A DNA stretch of 64,000 nucleotides, taken from the NCBI GenBank assembly GCA_964437365.1, contig CAYTGM010000023.1:25614-89613 (forward strand), in the 5' to 3' direction. A program made the position numbers and the translations under genes. Positions 58,857 to 64,000 of this stretch are shown one piece after another. The notes beneath the pieces are model-generated. The model ran no database searches. It was not told the DNA's origin and saw only the letters and a list, made by a program, of their open reading frames with translations. This DNA comes from CAYTGM01 sp964437365 (GTDB taxonomy: Bacteria; Sumerlaeota; Sumerlaeia; SLMS01). Each line of letters opens with the position of its first letter. Position 1 is the first letter of the stretch.

Positions 58857-61337
58857 ATGAAATTTAAAGCACTACTCCTCACAGGCTTATCATTGCTGGC
58901 CCATCACACTCTCCTCGCACAACCCGCGACACAGCAATCCCCCCTGAGAGACGGCTACTTTGCCCTGAATGGGAGTAAAATGTTCCATATTCCCGACCAG
59001 ATCGACGGTGTCGTCCAGGACCGACTGGAGTGGATGAAAGAACTCGACGTCCACTGGGATCGCATTGATCTGTGGTGGCATGTCGTTGAACCGGAAAAGG
59101 GTACCTGGGATTTCACCCGACCCGACCGGGTCTTTGACGAGTTTGAAGAACACAACATCCAATGGTATCCAATCTTGTGCTACGGAGCCGCCTGGTGGCA
59201 GGAAGAAGGGCGCACGGCTCCCGTTTCGGACCAGGATTATGAGGACTTCGGAGAGTATGTTTTTCGGGTGATTGAACGATACGGCGATCGGGCAACCTAT
59301 TGGTCTGTCTGGAATGAACCCAATATCACAACCTTCTGGTCGCCATCCCCCGATGCCGCTTCCTATGCCCGCCTGTTGAAAATCACGGCGGAGCGTGCGC
59401 GTGCAGCAAACCCAGAGGTGAGACTGGGGGCGCCTGCCATGGCTCCCTTAGGCCGCTGGGACCGAGAATTCACGGAAAAATTGTATTCTGAAGGTGCAAA
59501 AGACAACTTCGACTTCTTTGACTACCACTACTACCGCAGTCATCCGTCGGAGGAAGAAGTGATTCGGGAAATTGGGGAAATACGTGCGGTGATGCACCGC
59601 TATGAAGACAGAAAACCGATCTGGATTACTGAGTCAGGAGTGAGTGCACACACAAAAGATAAGGAAGAGTCCTATAGACGTCAGGCGTCGCTGGTGCCGC
59701 GCAATCAGCTTCTGTGCTTTGCCCTCGGTATCGAACGATTCTTTTACTTTGATCTTCAGAATTGGGACGATGACCCGGATTCATCCTGGGACTCAAAGTT
59801 AGGTCTTGTGGAAGCGGGAGGTAAACCGAAGCCAGCCTTCTATGCATATAAGAAAATGGTTGAAGAGATTGAGGGCACAGAACCGGTAGGTATCCTTCGA
59901 TCCCTGGGAGAAAATACGTACGGAGTACTCTACTACAATCCAAAGTTTAACGGGTATAGCATCGCTGCGTGGAACACAGAGTGGGGAGAAGTCACTCGCG
60001 CGCAAATCCATCATGACCCGCAAAAGAGTGGAACGGGTACTGATAGACAGGAATACCTTATTACAAACTTTCCCAGGTACATACACGGTGTGAGTCCTGT
60101 TCATTACATGGCTGAAGCGGGTGTACAATTTGAACGACCTCTAACGATTCTTTCACCGGGTGAGTCGACGAACTTGAAGGTTGGATCTCCTGTTGGACTT
60201 GCGACCCCCTGGATAGAGTTTACGAAATTAACAACCAGCGATGGCATAACTTGGGATGACGCGTCTGAAAAGGTAGTGATCGCTAAGGATTGTGGATCAG
60301 GTCTTCACCGCATCGAGCTGGAAGGCAGGGCGGCTTTTTTTGCGGGGACCATGAGCCACCGGTCTAATTTCAAGATAACAACGGAAATAGAAGTCCGACC
60401 GGCTCTTGAAGTCATGTTTCGTCCTTATATGGAAAATGACAAGCTTCTGGCCGACTATACGGTGCGAAATTTGAGCTCCTTTCAATACAGCGCTCCCCTC
60501 CAGCTTAATCTGGTAGATCCTGGGTCCAAAGAAACCCTCTATGAAACGGATGAAAAGGAACTCGGTGAAGGAGCAACGATCAACGAAACGATCAACCTCA
60601 AGGAAGCCGACTTCTTCCCTCCCGAAGGCCCTGTCACCCACTGGCGCCCCGCGTTCGGAGAAAATGACGGACGACAAATAGGTATCTATACTCTGAAGAA
60701 AGCCTCGGATTCTATCACGATCGACGGCTCTCTGGATGAGTGGGGTGATGCGGCCTCACTCGACATCAATTCTGAGAATCAAATCACGCGGAATCAGGAT
60801 GGATGGACTAAAGAGGATATATACGCCCAGGTTTCTTTTGCTTATGACAAAGAAAATATCTATGTTGCCGGGCGTATTTACGATGACCAGGGACCTCATA
60901 ATCCTAACCCGCCGAATGAATTGTGGAAAGGTGATGCACTGGAAGTCTATCTTGGACTCCGCGGGCCAAGTCGGCTTAAAGTGATCGACAAAAAGCAGGA
61001 TTTTCAGATTGGTCTCGCTCCCACAACCGAGTCGGGCGAAGGCGTAGTTTTCCTGTTTCATGAAGATGTGATCCTTGATGATGGGAAGGTCGCCTATACA
61101 AAGACCGAGTCAGGCTACAACCTCGAAGCGCGTATTCCGATACAAAGCTTGATCGAGGATGACCAGTTTACACTCGAGCCGGGGCAGGTAATCGGGCTCG
61201 ATGTTCAGGTGGATGATCTCGACGATGGCGATATCGCACCCGAGGGGAACACGCCGGGGCATGCGATGGCGTGGAATGGAACGGCGCGCAACTGGATTGA
61301 TCCTTCGAACTGGGGTATTGGCTATCTCGATGAATGA
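58857..61337 (+). CDS. Secreted clan GH-A glycoside hydrolase with C-terminal CBM9-like domain (paralogue of 14830)
   Basis: The ATG at 58857 (826 residues) is chosen over 58779; it gives a signal peptide ending near TLLAQ. The catalytic domain has VWNEPN (acid/base at about residue 154) and IWITES (nucleophile at about 259), and the tail has ITIDGSLDEW with ENIYVAGRIYDD, as in the protein at 14830, which shares the DRxDxWWxVVEPExGxW layout. The two proteins are clearly paralogues but not close copies, and they lie 44 kb apart on the same strand. The substrate is unknown. No PHP or protease gene accompanies this copy. Confidence 0.88.
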   Translation: MKFKALLLTGLSLLAHHTLLAQPATQQSPLRDGYFALNGSKMFHIPDQIDGVVQDRLEWMKELDVHWDRIDLWWHVVEPEKGTWDFTRPDRVFDEFEEHNIQWYPILCYGAAWWQEEGRTAPVSDQDYEDFGEYVFRVIERYGDRATYWSVWNEPNITTFWSPSPDAASYARLLKITAERARAANPEVRLGAPAMAPLGRWDREFTEKLYSEGAKDNFDFFDYHYYRSHPSEEEVIREIGEIRAVMHRYEDRKPIWITESGVSAHTKDKEESYRRQASLVPRNQLLCFALGIERFFYFDLQNWDDDPDSSWDSKLGLVEAGGKPKPAFYAYKKMVEEIEGTEPVGILRSLGENTYGVLYYNPKFNGYSIAAWNTEWGEVTRAQIHHDPQKSGTGTDRQEYLITNFPRYIHGVSPVHYMAEAGVQFERPLTILSPGESTNLKVGSPVGLATPWIEFTKLTTSDGITWDDASEKVVIAKDCGSGLHRIELEGRAAFFAGTMSHRSNFKITTEIEVRPALEVMFRPYMENDKLLADYTVRNLSSFQYSAPLQLNLVDPGSKETLYETDEKELGEGATINETINLKEADFFPPEGPVTHWRPAFGENDGRQIGIYTLKKASDSITIDGSLDEWGDAASLDINSENQITRNQDGWTKEDIYAQVSFAYDKENIYVAGRIYDDQGPHNPNPPNELWKGDALEVYLGLRGPSRLKVIDKKQDFQIGLAPTTESGEGVVFLFHEDVILDDGKVAYTKTESGYNLEARIPIQSLIEDDQFTLEPGQVIGLDVQVDDLDDGDIAPEGNTPGHAMAWNGTARNWIDPSNWGIGYLDE

Positions 61338-61438
61338 TCGTCTTCTGCTCGATCGCGAGTTGACCGCACTCTTCTCACGGTCACAATGAGCTTCAAATCG
61401 GTTGAGCCAGATATCCTCATAATAGAGTAGAATCAGGA

Positions 61439-62125
61439 ATGAAAAGCATTACCGAAGAATGGAAAACAGGGAAGCCTGCCGCGGGATGGCGTGACTTATT
61501 ACGCGGTGAATTCGCAAAACCTTACATGTCCGAGTTGATCCGGTTTCTTGACGAGGAAAGGAAAGAACATCAGATTCTTCCTCCGGCGCCGAATATCTTT
61601 CGAGCTTTCAGTACAACCGACTACGATGAAGTACGCGTTGTTATTCTGGGTCAGGATCCTTATCCAACTCCGGGTCATGCTAACGGGCTCTGTTTCTCTG
61701 TCGAAGAGGGTGTTTCCCTGCCGCGCTCCTTGAAAAATATTTTTCGGGAGATTGAGAGTGATATCGGCGTGTCACCTCCGAAATCAGGAAACCTGATGCG
61801 ATGGGCTGAGCAAGGGGTCTTCCTACTCAATGCCTCCCTGACAGTGCGGTCCCATGAGCCGAACTCCCATCGGAACAAAGGCTGGGAGAACCTGACCTCT
61901 CAGGCGATCAAGACTCTTTCTGAACGAGAGACGCCCATGGTCTTTCTTCTGTGGGGGAGGAATGCTCAGGAAAAGGAAAAGCTGATCGATGGTTCGCGCC
62001 ATCTGATTTTGAAATCAGCTCACCCCAGCCCGATGTCCGCAGATCGAGGGTTTTTCGGCTGTCGGCATTTTTCCCAGGCTAATGACTTTCTTCTGAAGAA
62101 CCAAATTCCGATGATCGAGTGGTGA
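61439..62125 (+). CDS. ung: Uracil-DNA glycosylase
   Basis: The 228-residue protein is family 1 UDG: VVILGQDPYPTPGHANGLCFSV (catalytic Asp in GQDPYPT), FLLNASLTV (uracil pocket Asn) and SAHPSPMSADRG (the HPSP loop). It removes uracil from DNA to start base-excision repair in the cytosol. Length is normal. It stands alone with its own start ATG and no strong terminator seen after it. Confidence 0.96.
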   Translation: MKSITEEWKTGKPAAGWRDLLRGEFAKPYMSELIRFLDEERKEHQILPPAPNIFRAFSTTDYDEVRVVILGQDPYPTPGHANGLCFSVEEGVSLPRSLKNIFREIESDIGVSPPKSGNLMRWAEQGVFLLNASLTVRSHEPNSHRNKGWENLTSQAIKTLSERETPMVFLLWGRNAQEKEKLIDGSRHLILKSAHPSPMSADRGFFGCRHFSQANDFLLKNQIPMIEW

Positions 62126-62458
62126 TCCTTATTTCAGAGGGTCTGCGAACAACCCCGTCCGATATATGCTGGTTCAGAGCACTCTCTTCAGTATCTCGAA
62201 AGTCTCGAAACAGCGTTATTATTCCTGCGTTTTCAGAATACTAAACGGACCCTGAAGCTGATCCTCTACGCACACTTTACTTTTGGTATCCGCTCTAACC
62301 AAACGGTCGCTACCCGGTCTGAGTCGATTCGAGGAACGGTTTGTTCACGACTTCTCAATGAAGAGGTAAGAAATGGGAAGTTGACCCCTTGACCCGAACA
62401 GTCAACAGCTTCTACTTCGAACAAGCGCGAGATTCTATTTTATCAAAAGAGTTTTCTG
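62126..62458. other. 333-nt gap, nothing recognised
   Basis: No ORF of family character, hairpin with U-tract or repeat was recognised. It should include the promoter of the following gene. Confidence 0.4.
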
Positions 62459-63673
62459 ATGCAGAGATTCCCAATCCTATTCCTTATAGTATGCGCCTGG
62501 TTTGTGCTGGAAAATCGTCCTGTTTCTGCGAACGGGATGCTTTCGGTACCGGCGGCTCCGCACCATGGTGTGCGGGCTGAATGGGAGGGGACAAAGTGGG
62601 GAAATGCCCAGTTTGGCGAAATCGTTCCTTGTACGGATATTGAAAGACAAGTTGTTATCCTGAATCCTGAAATCGTTCTCGGCGAACCTTTGATGATACG
62701 GATAGCGCTCAGGTCATTGTCGCCGGGAATTAAACGCGAGCTTTCAGGAAAATTCGATTTTTCTAATGATTTACAAGCACTGATTTATCCTCCCGAAGGT
62801 TACAAACCGTACCGATATCCCGGTCTGAAGCTCGGAGCAACGGTCCCAAACAGTGTCGTAGAGTTCGAAACGCAGTCCGTCTTTCGTCTGACTCAGACAA
62901 TGGCAATGGATGATGAAACCATTACTGGTGCGGCCTTCGACCTCCCGGGAGAATATACTATAAGAATTCTTCTCGCTTGTAATTCGCCCTATGGTGAAAA
63001 CCCTCAGTCGGAGATGGGAACCTTCAAGATCACCGTGAAAGAACCCACCGGAGACGATGAGAAAGCTCTCGATATTCTCTCAGAGGATTACACGATATTT
63101 AAGTTCTTTCAGTTACGGGGTGCAGGGCCGGGTGAGCACCTCATGCTTTCTTCCAGGCAGAAGACACTTCTTGAACGGCTTGTGCAGGAAGCTCCTGAAG
63201 CAGCGCTTCGACCACACGCTCTTCTTATTCTGGCCGATTATGAAATCAAGTTTGGTGACTGGAAAAAGGGAGAAGAGATTTTGCTTCAAGTAGATGAGCA
63301 ATATCAGAACTCACCCTTTGAGGATCTTGCCAGAATCAACAGACTGAAAGCATATATACAAAAAGGGATGATTGATGAAGGGAAAGAGTACTTCCTCGAC
63401 ATCTGGCAAGATCCCTATCTCACAACTCTTGCCTTTCCTCGCACTATGTATTGGGGTCCCTACGTCTCAAGAATAAGCAACTACAACGCCTCTGGCCAAT
63501 GGATGATCATGAAGAATCCCCAGATGGAACCAGAATCAATTAAAGATGAAGGCACGATGGGCGCTCTGAGCGAGGCATATGGAGTTGACGAAGAGACGCT
63601 CCGCAATCTGGGTCTCGACCCCAACTCACCGGCCATGCAGCTCGATCCGACCGAATTCAGAAAAGTGGAATAA
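62459..63673 (+). CDS. Secreted hypothetical protein
   Basis: The 404-residue protein has a signal peptide (LFLIVCAWFVLENRPVSANG) and then a beta-sandwich-like region (about 40-200, with VVILNPEIVLGEPLMIRI and GEYTIRILLACN) and a helical region (about 210-320) whose spacing (ALLILADYEIKFGDWKKGEEIL, FEDLARINRLKAYIQKG) resembles TPR-type repeats. The C-terminus is Pro/Asp/Glu-rich. No family name is supported. It probably resides in the periplasm or outer membrane and may act in cell-surface assembly. Confidence 0.7.
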   Translation: MQRFPILFLIVCAWFVLENRPVSANGMLSVPAAPHHGVRAEWEGTKWGNAQFGEIVPCTDIERQVVILNPEIVLGEPLMIRIALRSLSPGIKRELSGKFDFSNDLQALIYPPEGYKPYRYPGLKLGATVPNSVVEFETQSVFRLTQTMAMDDETITGAAFDLPGEYTIRILLACNSPYGENPQSEMGTFKITVKEPTGDDEKALDILSEDYTIFKFFQLRGAGPGEHLMLSSRQKTLLERLVQEAPEAALRPHALLILADYEIKFGDWKKGEEILLQVDEQYQNSPFEDLARINRLKAYIQKGMIDEGKEYFLDIWQDPYLTTLAFPRTMYWGPYVSRISNYNASGQWMIMKNPQMEPESIKDEGTMGALSEAYGVDEETLRNLGLDPNSPAMQLDPTEFRKVE

Positions 63674-64000
63674 TCACTCATACCTTATCTTCAGGGACTC
63701 TGGATGGAACAGTTTGCTCTGTTCGTGCAGATTCCTCATGCATTGTCGTTTTGGAGAATCCTTTCGAGAATGGCGCTAAACCCCAATACTTGTCAGATTG
63801 CTCTAACCTTTAAAATAGGGGCACCGCCTTCCAGATGCGGCGGGAGGTATGATCAGGATCGAACAATGATCGAAAGAGCTTCGATGCACTCCAGTGGTTC
63901 GATCATGCATCGAACATGCATCGATACTGGTAGCATCTATGGTAGCGAGAGATATGCCCTAAAGTTGTGGATGACATTTGAGAGAGAAGAGTGCACCCGT
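63674..64000. other. 327-nt window end, noncoding, with repeat copy C
   Basis: No gene is seen; it holds the dispersed repeat at 63856-63937. Confidence 0.6.
63856..63937 (+). repeat. Dispersed palindromic repeat, copy C
   Basis: The 33-nt core at 63905-63937 is identical to copies A and B. Before it are GGATCGAACAATGATCGAAA and TTCGATGCACTCCAGTGGTT, the second shared with copy A apart from one base. The immediate flank after the core differs from the other copies. Confidence 0.85.

Noticed and set aside
1..64000. tRNA and rRNA genes
   Set aside because: No T-loop GGTTCGA-type word with tRNA-like arms and no rRNA-like stretch was recognised by eye; a covariance-model scan was not possible here.

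Overview
The window is about 64 kb of mid-GC bacterial chromosome. It is densely packed with housekeeping and envelope genes, and most intergenic gaps are short. The cell is almost certainly Gram-negative: there are lipoprotein and Sec signal peptides, a Tat signal, a Mip-like FKBP, a quinone-type (class 2) dihydroorotate dehydrogenase and a TonB-like periplasm-spanning protein. The mixture of DUF3604/PHP hydrolases, a lamin-tail protein, a YfbK-type vWA protein, FecR-domain and GspG-like domains, orphan microcompartment shell domains and many TTG/GTG-or-ATG start ambiguities suggests an uncultivated lineage near the PVC/FCB candidate phyla (for example Lentisphaerota-, Hydrogenedentota- or Sumerlaeota-like). 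That placement is inference. No rRNA or tRNA gene was recognised to support it.

Layout. 0-1.7 kb: end of a polysaccharide or glycan locus (a MptE/DUF115-like protein cut by the window edge, and a GT2). 1.9-6 kb: cyclophilin lipoprotein, a secreted FecR protein with PFG repeats and a GspG-like tail, and a TonB-like protein. 6.1-11.1 kb: housekeeping (GcvT-like, pgsA, methyltransferase, pdxA, and folC on the other strand). 11.1-11.9 kb: noncoding, with copy A of a dispersed palindromic repeat. 11.9-21.4 kb: a disordered-tail membrane protein, rlmN, then a secreted degradative trio (GH-A glycosidase, Tat-exported beta-propeller/PHP protein, C39-like protease) and a TusA-like protein. 21.5-25.3 kb: a LOV-like hybrid histidine kinase followed by a single gene encoding three BMC shell domains and a small zinc-ribbon protein. 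25.3-28.5 kb: a valine-codon-rich mini-ORF, ettA, and an orphan F420 ligase-like gene. 28.6-34.5 kb: YfbK-type vWA protein, a two-domain secreted protein, a lamin-tail protein. 34.6-39.1 kb (minus strand): quinone oxidoreductase, FKBP, pyrD, NagX-like acyltransferase. 39.1-41.8 kb: a MacB-type permease, then a 700-nt noncoding island packed with inverted repeats (including repeat copy B) and a small secreted protein. 41.8-51.9 kb: YihY fusion, a phosphatase, two large membrane glycosyltransferase-like proteins flanking a class A beta-lactamase-like hydrolase, pdxH, and a GT2-methyltransferase fusion. 52.3-58.6 kb: kelch-thioredoxin protein and a Mn/Fe-type ABC importer operon in which both permeases carry DtxR-type domains. 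58.9-63.7 kb: second GH-A glycosidase, ung, a secreted hypothetical. 63.7-64 kb: repeat copy C.

The genes do not form one large operon. The clearest functional units are the metal ABC operon (four overlapping genes, apparently self-regulated), the secreted GH/PHP/C39 cluster with its distant GH paralogue, and the kinase/BMC/zinc-ribbon neighbourhood. The strongest leads are the triple-BMC polypeptide, the PFG-repeat FecR-GspG protein, the dispersed palindromic repeat family, and the permease-DtxR fusions.
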